This document shows positions 1-4,291 of a stretch of 5,844 bases of DNA, in pieces. The notes under the pieces were generated by a model. That model was not told where the DNA came from and did no database searches. It was given only the letters and a program-made list of their open reading frames with translations. Position numbers and translations under genes: made by a program. Position 1 is the first letter of the stretch; each line of letters starts with the position of its first letter. Source of the stretch: Candidatus Onthomorpha intestinigallinarum (lineage in GTDB: Bacteria > Bacteroidota > Bacteroidia > Bacteroidales > P3); assembly GCA_019114015.1 (NCBI GenBank), contig DXGG01000034.1:1-5844 (forward strand). The letters run 5' to 3'.

Positions 1-161
1 ACAGAATACCAAAGAACATAAGTTGAGATTATCGCCATAATCGCGAAGCAGACTGTTATTACCGCATTGTGACTTCCTGTAATAAGTCTTATGATATTGA
101 ATGTGCAGAATCCAAGAGTAATGGCCGCGCCTATTGCCTGAACGAATGACATGAACTTCAT
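1..161 (-). CDS. small two-helix membrane protein, cut by window edge
   Basis: The reading frame opens at an ATG whose first bases overlap the stop of the preceding 71 aa gene as ATGA, and it stays open to the window edge, so the C-terminus is missing. The 53 visible residues are almost entirely hydrophobic. They show two probable membrane helices (about residues 5-26 and 33-52) separated by a short polar turn containing GSHN. A purine-rich AAGGAAATC stretch lies just before the start and could serve as a ribosome site. A second Met at residue 4 is a possible alternative start. It is the fourth gene of the leftward arm of the element. Small two-helix proteins in phage or integrative-element early regions can be holin-like, exclusion or unknown membrane proteins. 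Nothing here separates these, so no function is assigned. Confidence 0.6.
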   Translation of the reverse strand, partial: MKFMSFVQAIGAAITLGFCTFNIIRLITGSHNAVITVCFAIMAIISTYVLWYS

Positions 162-373
162 GATTTCCTTTTTTTTGTCACGTATAAACCATTTCCAATA
201 AGAATCCGCTTCACGCCCGGAATCGTCATGGAATGCTTCTCTGCAATCGAGTTGATGATTCTGTTTGGCTTAATTCCGGTATGCTTGGCGGTCAATTCAA
301 CGTACTCTGTGCAGATTGCTTTATGTCTTCTTGCCCGCTCGCGCTCAAATGCTGTCATAAATTCATTATCCAT
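158..373 (-). CDS. small HTH-like DNA-binding protein (71 aa)
   Basis: This 71 aa basic protein starts at an ATG preceded by a strong purine-rich ribosome site (AAGGAAGG), 14 bp after the stop of the 68 aa gene. Its stop overlaps the next gene's start as ATGA. Residues 1-20 are charged. Residues 22-64 are predicted helical with a helix-turn-helix look: a short helix, a turn at about HTGIKPN, then an IAEKH-x-M-T-I-P-G-V segment like a recognition helix, ending in a GNGLYV turn. This resembles short HTH proteins that phages and mobile elements of Bacteroidota carry in early operons; that likeness is by eye only. The polybasic tail (KKRK) would suit DNA binding. Its place directly opposite the repressor arm suggests a regulatory or replication/transposition accessory role, which is inference. 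Confidence 0.65.
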   Translation of the reverse strand: MDNEFMTAFERERARRHKAICTEYVELTAKHTGIKPNRIINSIAEKHSMTIPGVKRILIGNGLYVTKKRKS

Positions 374-387
374 ATTCCTTCCTTTAT

Positions 388-594
388 TTATTGAAATTCC
401 TTGTCAAACTGAAACGTCGTGATTCTCACCTTGATGCTCTTGCTGCCTGCCGTCTTGAACGCCGACCCTGTCATTGCGTCCTCGACTTTCAGCAGGTCGA
501 GCAGGTGTTGCTCCAGTTCCTGCGGCACGGGAAACGTAACCTCTTTCCACTGCTTGCCGCTCCTAATTTCGATGCGTAGCTTTCTTTCTGCCAT
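388..594 (-). CDS. hypothetical protein (68 aa)
   Basis: This 68 aa protein begins 4 bp after the stop of the 91 aa gene and ends 14 bp before the 71 aa gene, so it sits inside the leftward early operon and is probably translationally coupled. The N-terminus (KLRIEIRSGKQWKEVTFPV) reads as two beta strands. A helix containing LEQHLLDLLKVEDA follows. The C-terminus (KSIKVRITTFQFD) is another strand, giving a beta-beta-alpha-beta outline. It has no signal peptide, membrane segment, cysteine pair or recognisable catalytic residues. I do not recognise the family. A small single-domain DNA- or protein-binding accessory factor is the simplest reading, based only on size and position. Confidence 0.6.
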   Translation of the reverse strand: MAERKLRIEIRSGKQWKEVTFPVPQELEQHLLDLLKVEDAMTGSAFKTAGSKSIKVRITTFQFDKEFQ

Positions 595-598
595 ATCT

Positions 599-874
599 TC
601 ATGCTTGTAAATTCAAAAACTTAGCAATCTTGTTAACCGCCCCTTTTGCCGACCTGCAAGTAGATGCGTGGCCAATGGCGGTTTTCAATCCGTCCTGCCA
701 GTAGGTAATTTGTATGTAGATATTCACGCCCAAGAAGTAGTATCTTACATGGACATACTTGCCGCCTTTGCGTATGTCGCCTTGAAAATAGGTGTAGCCG
801 CATCCATCTAACTTGCTTACCAGCGCGTCTTTTAGCTCTGTCACCGTTGCTGGTGTTATTTGTTCATTTCTCAT
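599..874 (-). CDS. hypothetical protein, first gene of leftward operon (91 aa)
   Basis: This is the first gene of the leftward operon, read from the promoter at 957-988 with a leader of about 75 nt. A GGATAG purine stretch about 6 bp before the ATG is a weak ribosome site. The 91 aa protein has an N-terminal helix (VTELKDALVSKL), a central beta-rich part (YTYFQGDIRKGGKYVHVRYYFLGVNIYIQITYW) and a C-terminal amphipathic helix (AKGAVNKIAKFLNL). It has no membrane helix or known catalytic motif. In many temperate phages the first gene opposite the repressor encodes a Cro/Ner-like regulator, but this protein lacks a clear helix-turn-helix, so I do not make that call. Function unknown. Confidence 0.65.
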   Translation of the reverse strand: MRNEQITPATVTELKDALVSKLDGCGYTYFQGDIRKGGKYVHVRYYFLGVNIYIQITYWQDGLKTAIGHASTCRSAKGAVNKIAKFLNLQA

Positions 875-928
875 TTTTTCTATCCTTTTTAGTTTATTCT
901 CAATTTTTATTCGTACTTTTATACGCGG

Positions 929-948
929 TTTAGAAAGTATTTTCTAAA
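929..948. promoter_or_regulatory. palindromic operator candidate
   Basis: This is a perfect inverted repeat: TTTAGAAA, a GTAT spacer, then TTTCTAAA. It lies immediately downstream of the leftward promoter (-7 element at 957-964), about where the transcript would start. It therefore sits where a bound dimeric HTH protein would block the leftward operon. The size of about 20 bp with two-fold symmetry suits the XRE-type regulator encoded next door, but which protein binds is inference. Confidence 0.5.
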
Positions 949-956
949 TCACGGTG

Positions 957-988
957 CAAAGTTAAACAAAAAGTTTCATTCAAACAAA
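957..988 (-). promoter_or_regulatory. Bacteroides-type promoter for leftward operon
   Basis: On the minus strand there is a TTTG (985-988), 20 nt, then TAACTTTG (957-964). This matches the known Bacteroides primary-sigma consensus (-33 TTTG, -7 TAnnTTTG). Transcription would start near 950 and reach the 91 aa gene at 874. One copy of the AAAAAGTTTCA repeat (968-978) lies between the two elements and the palindrome at 929-948 covers the probable start, so the promoter seems to be under repressor control. Confidence 0.6.
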
Positions 989-1031
989 TTTTCTTAAGAA
1001 AAAGTTTCAGTAATTGTAATAAAAAGTTTCA
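968..1031 (+). repeat. three direct repeats AAAAAGTTTCA upstream of repressor
   Basis: Identical 11-mers occur at 968-978, 999-1009 and 1021-1031, with start-to-start spacing of 31 and 22 bp. The last copy ends 4 bp before the repressor ATG and the first sits inside the leftward promoter. The region is AT-rich, but three exact 11-mers within 64 bp is more than I would expect by chance. They are probable operator half-sites or binding sites for a second regulator. A near copy (AAAGTTTCAGTAACTG, 1195-1210) inside the repressor gene matches 1001-1016 at 15 of 16 positions. Confidence 0.5.
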
Positions 1032-1035
1032 GCGT

Positions 1036-1389
1036 ATGGCTAATTTACAGTTAATCAAGGATATAGCCGAACAGAAAAATATACCATTGGCTACTATTGC
1101 GTCTGAGCTGGGTATCACGCCGCAGGCTCTCTCTAAGCTCATGCGTAATAATTCGACAAAAATAGACACATTGGAGAAAATAGCACAGATACTTAAAGTT
1201 TCAGTAACTGTATTTTTCGATGATGGGGGTAATGGTGGAGTGCGGTTTGCTCGCGCTTCCGAAAATGGAATGGCAAATGCTGGTGACAACGTTACACTGA
1301 GCAAAGAGAGTGAAAATTTCCTCGCTCTCTTGGCGAAAAAGGACGAGCAAATCGACCGTCTGCTTTCGATAATTGAAAATATAAAATGA
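1036..1389 (+). CDS. XRE-family HTH repressor (117 aa)
   Basis: This protein is probably the element's maintenance (lysogeny) repressor, binding operator DNA in the divergent region just upstream. Residues 5-60 form a lambda-repressor-like HTH_3 domain. The segment LATIASELGITPQALSKLMRN (18-38) contains the helix-turn-helix, and TKIDTLEKIAQILKVSVTVFF (41-61) is the standard closing helix plus the strand typical of these domains. A Gly-rich linker (64-69) leads to a C-terminal helix (90-117, ALLAKKDEQIDRLLSIIENIK) with leucine/isoleucine spacing suited to dimerisation. No peptidase S24 or other self-cleavage domain is present, so induction would have to use another route. The ATG has no Shine-Dalgarno and follows a repeat by 4 bp, suggesting autoregulation. 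The next gene starts 1 bp after its stop. Confidence 0.85.
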   Translation: MANLQLIKDIAEQKNIPLATIASELGITPQALSKLMRNNSTKIDTLEKIAQILKVSVTVFFDDGGNGGVRFARASENGMANAGDNVTLSKESENFLALLAKKDEQIDRLLSIIENIK

Positions 1390-1390
1390 T

Positions 1391-1789
1391 ATGGTGCTGT
1401 TTGATTTTCTTAAAAAAAAGAGGAAGAAAATAAGCATCAATGTGAATGGGAAAGAATACCATACTCACATTCACATTGATTACTCAAAGAAAGCTATGGA
1501 TGAGTTTTACAAAAACAGCCAAAGCGAAAGCTCGACACCAATTCCTAATGGTTGCGAACGGGTGGACATTGACGCTTTTTTGGATAAATACATCCATGGA
1601 GCTTCAATTCCTATGGAATTGTTTAATGAGCTTCAAAATAGGTCTCTCAAAGGATTTACGTTTGCAGATATTCCAATAAGCACTATCGAGCTTATAAAAC
1701 AAAACTACGAAAAGACAAAACGCAGGGACGAGGCACTGCAAAAATGCGCCGATTTAAACAACAAAGGCATCGCCATTGAAAAATCTTGA
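1391..1789 (+). CDS. hypothetical protein coupled to the repressor (132 aa)
   Basis: The ATG lies 1 bp after the repressor stop, and the stop overlaps the next small gene's start as TGATG, so all three are probably one message. The protein starts with a very basic patch (FLKKKRKK), then a strand-rich stretch ISINVNGKEYHTHIHID with three histidines. A mixed middle part follows, and a C-terminal helical half (about 85-132) is rich in Lys and Glu. It has no membrane segment or signal peptide. The alternating H-x-H-x-H pattern (residues about 24-28) could bind metal, but this is only a pattern and no enzyme family is recognised. Its position suggests a partner or modulator of the repressor; that is inference. 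Confidence 0.65.
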   Translation: MVLFDFLKKKRKKISINVNGKEYHTHIHIDYSKKAMDEFYKNSQSESSTPIPNGCERVDIDAFLDKYIHGASIPMELFNELQNRSLKGFTFADIPISTIELIKQNYEKTKRRDEALQKCADLNNKGIAIEKS

Positions 1790-1890
1790 TGTTGCTTCCG
1801 AAAACCGTTACCGCTGATGAAGCAATCGTCAAGGAGCAACTTTTCAAACGTAAATTAGGAACGAATGCCTTTGGGCTGAATAATAATTAA
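1789..1890 (+). CDS. possible 33 aa peptide
   Basis: A short frame of 33 residues opens with an ATG that shares one base with the preceding stop (TGATG) and closes with TAA 4 bp before the next gene's ATG. It fills the gap between two real genes exactly. It reads MLLPKTVTADEAIVKEQLF and continues to a GTNAFGLNNN end: a single amphipathic helix with a polar tail. No ribosome site is visible, so translation would rely on re-initiation. The precise fit between neighbours argues for a real coupled peptide. The short length and lack of a known family argue for caution. Confidence 0.4.
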   Translation: MLLPKTVTADEAIVKEQLFKRKLGTNAFGLNNN

Positions 1891-1894
1891 AATT

Positions 1895-2278
1895 ATGACA
1901 TACTTTGATTCATTAACTACGGCGATAACGCTGTTGTCCTTATTGTTCGGCGGACTTCAGATAGCCCTCCTCGTAAAAATATGGATGATGACCGATGACA
2001 TCCGCTCGTTGCGTAAAATCATCGAGGAAAAGTTCACGAAAAAAGTAACGCACACGGAAACGGAGTCTGTTAACACGGAAGCGACGACCGAAGTTGAAAA
2101 CAAGCCAAAAAAGGAAATTACCGGGATATCCGTCGGTGATTATGTATATCGGAAATCCGACGGGAAAAGAATGAAAGTGGAACAAGTTAATAAGTATACG
2201 ATTATGTGTAATACCGGCTTCTTTACCAAGTGGTATTCTGCGGATGAATACACTAAATATCCTCCTTTAGCGCAATGA
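1895..2278 (+). CDS. membrane-anchored protein with YodC/SH3-like C-terminal domain (127 aa)
   Basis: An N-terminal hydrophobic helix (about residues 8-31) with few charges before it is followed by a charged helix (DDIRSLRKIIEEKFTKK) and a Thr/Glu-rich linker (52-72). The C-terminal part (77-127) is a small beta domain beginning GISVGDYVYRKSDGKRMKVEQV, with a later MCNTGFFTKWYSADE segment. The VGD-V-x-x-KSxGxxMxVE pattern followed by a Cys/Trp strand resembles the YodC family (DUF2158), a small SH3-like barrel; this is likeness by eye. The domain is probably cytoplasmic, tethered to the membrane by the N-terminal helix. The stop overlaps the next gene as ATGA. Role unknown; a surface exclusion or sensing role in a lysogeny operon is possible but unproven. 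Confidence 0.65.
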   Translation: MTYFDSLTTAITLLSLLFGGLQIALLVKIWMMTDDIRSLRKIIEEKFTKKVTHTETESVNTEATTEVENKPKKEITGISVGDYVYRKSDGKRMKVEQVNKYTIMCNTGFFTKWYSADEYTKYPPLAQ

Positions 2279-2505
2279 AATCAAATCTTAATATAATAAA
2301 GCTGCTCGAGCTCGAAAGGTATATTCCCGTTATGACGCGGGACGAGCTGCGTCTGTTGGAAGAAGGGGAAACAGGCTTTGGAACGAAAGACATTGCCCGT
2401 TGGAAGAAACTTCTTGCTGACCGTAGCAAAAAGATGAACGACCGCTTCGAGGCGGCCTACAAAAGACAGGAGGAACTATGCAGACAGTCAAAAGCCAAGA
2501 AATAG
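2275..2505 (+). CDS. hypothetical helical protein (76 aa)
   Basis: This gene starts inside the stop of the preceding one (ATGA) and overlaps the following gene by 28 bp, so it is tightly coupled on both sides. The 76 aa product is predicted all-helical and charged. It has an N-terminal helix NIIKLLELERYIPV, a Gly-containing turn (EGETGFGTKDI), then a long basic helix ARWKKLLADRSKKMNDRFEA running to a QSKAKK tail that could form a coiled coil. It has no membrane segment and no cysteine motif. I do not recognise the family. GC content rises here compared with the upstream genes and stays high in the next gene, suggesting that 2275-2795 is a module of different origin from the repressor. Confidence 0.6.
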   Translation: MKSNLNIIKLLELERYIPVMTRDELRLLEEGETGFGTKDIARWKKLLADRSKKMNDRFEAAYKRQEELCRQSKAKK

Positions 2506-2795
2506 TGCGCCGCTTCTTCGAGGCCGTGCGCCGCCTCAAAGCCGACAAGGTTATTCGGGGCAAGCAGACGTTCACCGCGCGTTACGGCATAAACCGCTGG
2601 AACTTCAACACGCTTGAAAAGGACGTGTCGCGCGACATATTCCAAGTGGCGTGGCTCGGTTTCCTTGTCGTCGACTACAAGGTCTCCCCATGGTGGCTGC
2701 TGGTCGGCGAGGGCGCGTTCTATCAGGATGGATGGGATGCCGATTCCGTCAAAATACTGCAAAATAACTGCAAACGGAAAGAGTCTGCATCATAA
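2478..2795 (+). CDS. repressor-like protein with WLLVGEG motif (105 aa)
   Basis: A perfect AGGAGG ribosome site (2468-2473) sits 4 bp before the ATG, the best one in the window, which fixes the start. The protein has helices at 5-22, a G-K-Q-T-F-T-x-x-YGINRWNFNTLEKD stretch (28-49) that could be a modified helix-turn-helix, and then VSPWWLLVGEGAF (69-81). The last part resembles the [IV]-[NS]-x-x-WLLTGEG segment that closes the HTH domain in many phage-type repressors of Bacteroidota. It is probably a DNA-binding regulator or a repressor relative; the family likeness is from memory, not a search. It is the last gene before the element boundary, ending 40 bp before the tRNA fragment. GC was about 50-65% in three sampled 60 bp lines, well above the repressor gene. 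The tail (QNNCKRKESAS) lies in lower-GC sequence. Confidence 0.65.
   Translation: MQTVKSQEIVRRFFEAVRRLKADKVIRGKQTFTARYGINRWNFNTLEKDVSRDIFQVAWLGFLVVDYKVSPWWLLVGEGAFYQDGWDADSVKILQNNCKRKESAS
2756..2774 (+). repeat. short direct repeat ACTGCAAA near element end
   Basis: ACTGCAAA occurs at 2756-2763 and again at 2767-2774, spaced 11 bp, about one helical turn, and 60-80 bp from the tRNA junction. Short same-face repeats at this distance can be arm-type recombinase sites. They also lie within the coding end of the 105 aa gene, so chance is quite possible. Confidence 0.2.
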
Positions 2796-2827
2796 AGTAT
2801 TGAATCATAGGAAGTTGCAATGCATGC

Positions 2828-2885
2828 GCTAATGTCTTAGGATCTGGTGGTTTCGGCCGTGTAGGTTCGAGTCCTATCAGGCGCA
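2828..2885 (+). other. attachment-site junction (element end / tRNA-Leu core)
   Basis: Sequence to the right of about 2836 is the 3' half of a tRNA-Leu gene. Sequence to the left (GCGCTAATGT) does not pair with the anticodon 3' stem (TCTGG) and has no D-arm or acceptor 5' strand. A break at the anticodon loop is a typical crossover position for tRNA-targeting tyrosine recombinases. In such events one end carries a restored whole tRNA and the other the displaced 3' fragment, which is what is seen here. The element therefore lies to the left and flanking chromosome to the right. The exact core boundaries cannot be set without the other end. Confidence 0.6.
2836..2885 (+). pseudogene. 3' fragment of tRNA-Leu (anticodon UAG)
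   Basis: The fragment starts at the anticodon loop CTTAGGA (2836-2842, anticodon TAG at 2838-2840). It continues with the 3' anticodon stem TCTGG, a long class II variable arm (GGT-TTCG-GCC core, 2849-2858), a T-arm GTAGG-TTCGAGT-CCTAT (2861-2877), the acceptor 3' strand CAGGCGC and discriminator A (2885). CGA follows instead of CCA, so CCA is not encoded. The long variable arm and TAG anticodon identify leucine. The acceptor 5' strand, D-arm and 5' anticodon strand are absent upstream, so this copy cannot fold into a tRNA. A functional copy is expected at the element's other end. Confidence 0.75.
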
Positions 2886-2892
2886 CGAAGAG

Positions 2893-2939
2893 GGCCGGAG
2901 TTCTTCCCCATGACAGGGCAGGGCTCCGGCCTTTCTTTG
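2893..2939 (+). terminator. rho-independent terminator after the tRNA
   Basis: GGCCGGAG (2893-2900) pairs perfectly with CTCCGGCC (2924-2931) around a 23 nt loop and is followed by TTTCTTTGT. It lies 8 bp after the tRNA fragment, in its direction, and was probably the natural end of the tRNA transcript. That supports the sequence to the right being original flanking chromosome. Confidence 0.75.
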
Positions 2940-2994
2940 TGTCCCGCGGAAAGGCCGGACAGAGCTTGCGTGTTTTTGTCGGAATTATTATTTC

Positions 2995-3195
2995 GCAACT
3001 ATATACTTTATTGTACCAAGCGTTGTGTATAATTAAGGTTTGCTTCATTCAATATAACAATAAACAAATAACCGACAAAAAGGTGATATTCTCTCTATAA
3101 GGTATCGCCTTTTGTCGTTTTTGGCATATTGTGTAATTATTAAAGTTTGTGTTTTACACCTGAAACTTATATCCTCGTTGCAACTATATTCTTTA
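2995..3195 (+). repeat. 15/16 bp direct repeat pair GCAACTATAT(A/T)CTTTA
   Basis: GCAACTATATACTTTA (2995-3010) and GCAACTATATTCTTTA (3180-3195) differ at one base and lie 185 bp apart on the same strand. They flank the strong hairpin at 3073-3122. They could be recombinase binding sites, duplicated promoter-like boxes, or direct repeats left by a small insertion. No gene lies between them. Confidence 0.45.
3073..3122 (+). terminator. strong hairpin with T-tract
   Basis: The arms at 3073-3088 (CGACAAAAAGGTGATA) and 3103-3117 (TATCGCCTTTTGTCG) pair over about 15 bp with one bulged A and one G-T pair, around a 14 nt loop, followed by TTTTT. This is a good rightward rho-independent terminator. 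No gene lies between it and the tRNA terminator, so it either backs up the tRNA transcript or ends a small RNA. Confidence 0.6.
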
Positions 3196-3213
3196 GCTTC
3201 TGTCGGTTATAAA

Positions 3214-3244
3214 CTAACTAACTTACTATTATTTAATTAGTTAG
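3214..3244. repeat. 8 bp inverted repeat CTAACTAA / TTAGTTAG
   Basis: Perfect arms at 3214-3221 and 3237-3244 surround a 15 nt AT-rich loop. There is no T-tract on either side, so this is not a terminator. It could be a protein-binding site or part of an RNA structure. Confidence 0.35.
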
Positions 3245-3328
3245 AGTGCTTTCGGCTTACCTACTCACCTACAGGGTCAATGCACTAAAGCCCTTGATGT
3301 TTACAGTTATTCCGCACTAAAGAAATAT

Positions 3329-3385
3329 ACCAGATAATAAGAAACTGGTGTCCTCAACATCTTGGAAAGTTATTGAGTTTTTTTT
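3329..3385 (+). terminator. two small hairpins followed by eight Ts
   Basis: ACCAG (3329-3333) can pair with CTGGT (3345-3349), and CTCAA (3353-3357) with TTGAG (3373-3377). A run of eight Ts (3378-3385) follows directly. The stems are short, but the layout is that of a rightward terminator. No rightward gene precedes it, so if it is real it would end a non-coding transcript or guard the convergent 260 aa gene. Confidence 0.35.
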
Positions 3386-3412
3386 GTTTATAAAATTATA
3401 CTATCATTATTG

Positions 3413-4195
3413 TTATAATGTTCCATTTAAGAAATATCCCCCAATATATACATTCCCCACAAAAGCAGGTTTTGGTGTCCAACCTACATATTGATTACCA
3501 TCAAGCCAATAGCAATTTATTGTTTGTTGTGTTAAATCAGGAAATGCATTAGCTAAACCAGAATTTGCCTTTGGATTGCCAATTCTTAATCCTTGAGACA
3601 ATGGATAATATGTAACATAATATCCATTAGTGTCTAAATTTGCATCATTAATCCAATGTAATTCAATGCGATTCCAATTTCCATTTGTTTGAAATGCATA
3701 GTATTCTTGTTCAGTTGGCATTTCAGTACACATTATTACATTACGAGGAGCATTTATATTATCAACGATGCGTGAATGTTTTATTTTTACCTCTATAATC
3801 AAATCTATATCTGAATACTTTACAAGTTGATTATCCTTGTATGATGAAGGAATTCCGAATACATTATATCCTATTTTATAAGTACCATTTTTATATGTAG
3901 AATATTCACTGATGATGCTATTATACAAGCCACTTTGTATATAAGGCAATAGATAATACTCTCTTTCATCAGACCACATACTATCAATATATTTGTTATA
4001 AAAGTTCTTGTCAAGAGTATCATACATCCCTAAAATGTCTGATGCACATAAACATTTATTTAATGGTGGAACCCAACAATTCTCGGTAGTTAATCCATAT
4101 AATTCTTCCATTTGTGACTCTTGATACATTGAAAAACCTCTATCACGAAGTTTTAACACTAAATCGTGTGTTGTAGCTATTCCATTTGTTGCCAT
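3413..4195 (-). CDS. AT-rich hypothetical protein (260 aa)
   Basis: I chose the ATG at 4195. The frame can be extended to a TTG at 4249, but that start would fall inside the hairpin ending the upstream cluster. No ribosome site is visible. The 260 aa product is rich in Tyr and Asn and has no signal peptide or membrane helix. It starts MATNGIATTHDLVLKL and contains two similar short motifs, NKCLCASDI (46-54) and NQLVKYSDI (122-130). Such N-x-L-V-x-x-S-D-[IL] motifs recall repeated elements I associate with structural or surface proteins of Bacteroidota phages; this is weak. The C-terminal half is beta-rich and ends in Gly/Tyr/Trp segments (YVGWTPKP, VYIGGYF), as in adhesive or fibre domains. 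GC was about 25-32% in three sampled 60 bp lines, the lowest in the window, pointing to recent acquisition as an independent unit. Function unknown. Confidence 0.75.
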   Translation of the reverse strand: MATNGIATTHDLVLKLRDRGFSMYQESQMEELYGLTTENCWVPPLNKCLCASDILGMYDTLDKNFYNKYIDSMWSDEREYYLLPYIQSGLYNSIISEYSTYKNGTYKIGYNVFGIPSSYKDNQLVKYSDIDLIIEVKIKHSRIVDNINAPRNVIMCTEMPTEQEYYAFQTNGNWNRIELHWINDANLDTNGYYVTYYPLSQGLRIGNPKANSGLANAFPDLTQQTINCYWLDGNQYVGWTPKPAFVGNVYIGGYFLNGTL

Positions 4196-4248
4196 AAAAG
4201 TATAATAAGTTTTTGAATTATACAGAATAACAGGTAACCGATTACACA

Positions 4249-4285
4249 AAGAGCAGCGGAAAAGTTTTTCCTTTTCGCTGCTCTT
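4249..4285 (-). terminator. hairpin ending the leftward cluster
   Basis: AAGAGCAGCG (4249-4258) pairs with CGCTGCTCTT (4276-4285). The stem extends through AAAAG/CTTTT after one bulged G, giving about 15 bp around a TTTTTC loop. It begins 6 bp beyond the stop of the 53 aa gene. In the leftward direction it is followed by TGTGTAAT, so the T-tract is weak (CTCTTTGTGT). It separates the cluster from the 260 aa gene. Confidence 0.55.
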
Positions 4286-4291
4286 ACAAAG

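Larger units (their letters stand above)
2940..3412. other. non-coding, structured intergenic stretch
   Basis: No convincing gene is present in either direction. The stretch is AT-rich and contains TGTCGG-type boxes (2978-2982, the reverse form 3072-3076, 3202-3206), a direct repeat pair, a strong hairpin, an 8 bp inverted repeat, GCACTAAAG twice (3282-3290 and 3314-3322) and two hairpins ending in a T-run. It may be the remains of an integration region or hold one or two small RNAs. An apparent leftward frame across 2749-3048 is an antisense reading of the tRNA fragment and is not a gene. Confidence 0.5.

Noticed and set aside
2457..2762. Leftward 101 aa and rightward 72 aa frames over the 105 aa gene
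   Set aside because: The high GC of this gene keeps shadow frames open; only the 2478 frame has a ribosome site and a sensible protein pattern.
2796..2840. End of a Mu-like transposable prophage
   Set aside because: The repressor-out, early-genes-in layout would suit a Mu-like phage, but such phages end in TG...CA. The junction next to the tRNA reads AATGT|CTTAGG, without a CA end at the point where tRNA homology begins. No transposase or end-binding repeats are visible. A tRNA-directed recombinase fits better.
2749..3048. 99 aa leftward frame
   Set aside because: It is an antisense reading across the tRNA-Leu fragment and its terminator (GLEPTRPKPPDPK is a typical spurious tRNA-antisense peptide) and overlaps the end of the 105 aa gene.
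2940..3412. CRISPR array or diversity-generating template repeat
   Set aside because: The repeats are only two copies, unequal in spacing and mixed in orientation; there are no regularly spaced repeats, no cas or reverse transcriptase genes and no adenine-biased template/variable pair.
4196..4249. TTG start giving a 278 aa version of the AT-rich protein
   Set aside because: The TTG at 4249 lies at the edge of the terminator-like hairpin, so the message would have to begin inside it; the ATG at 4195 is simpler.
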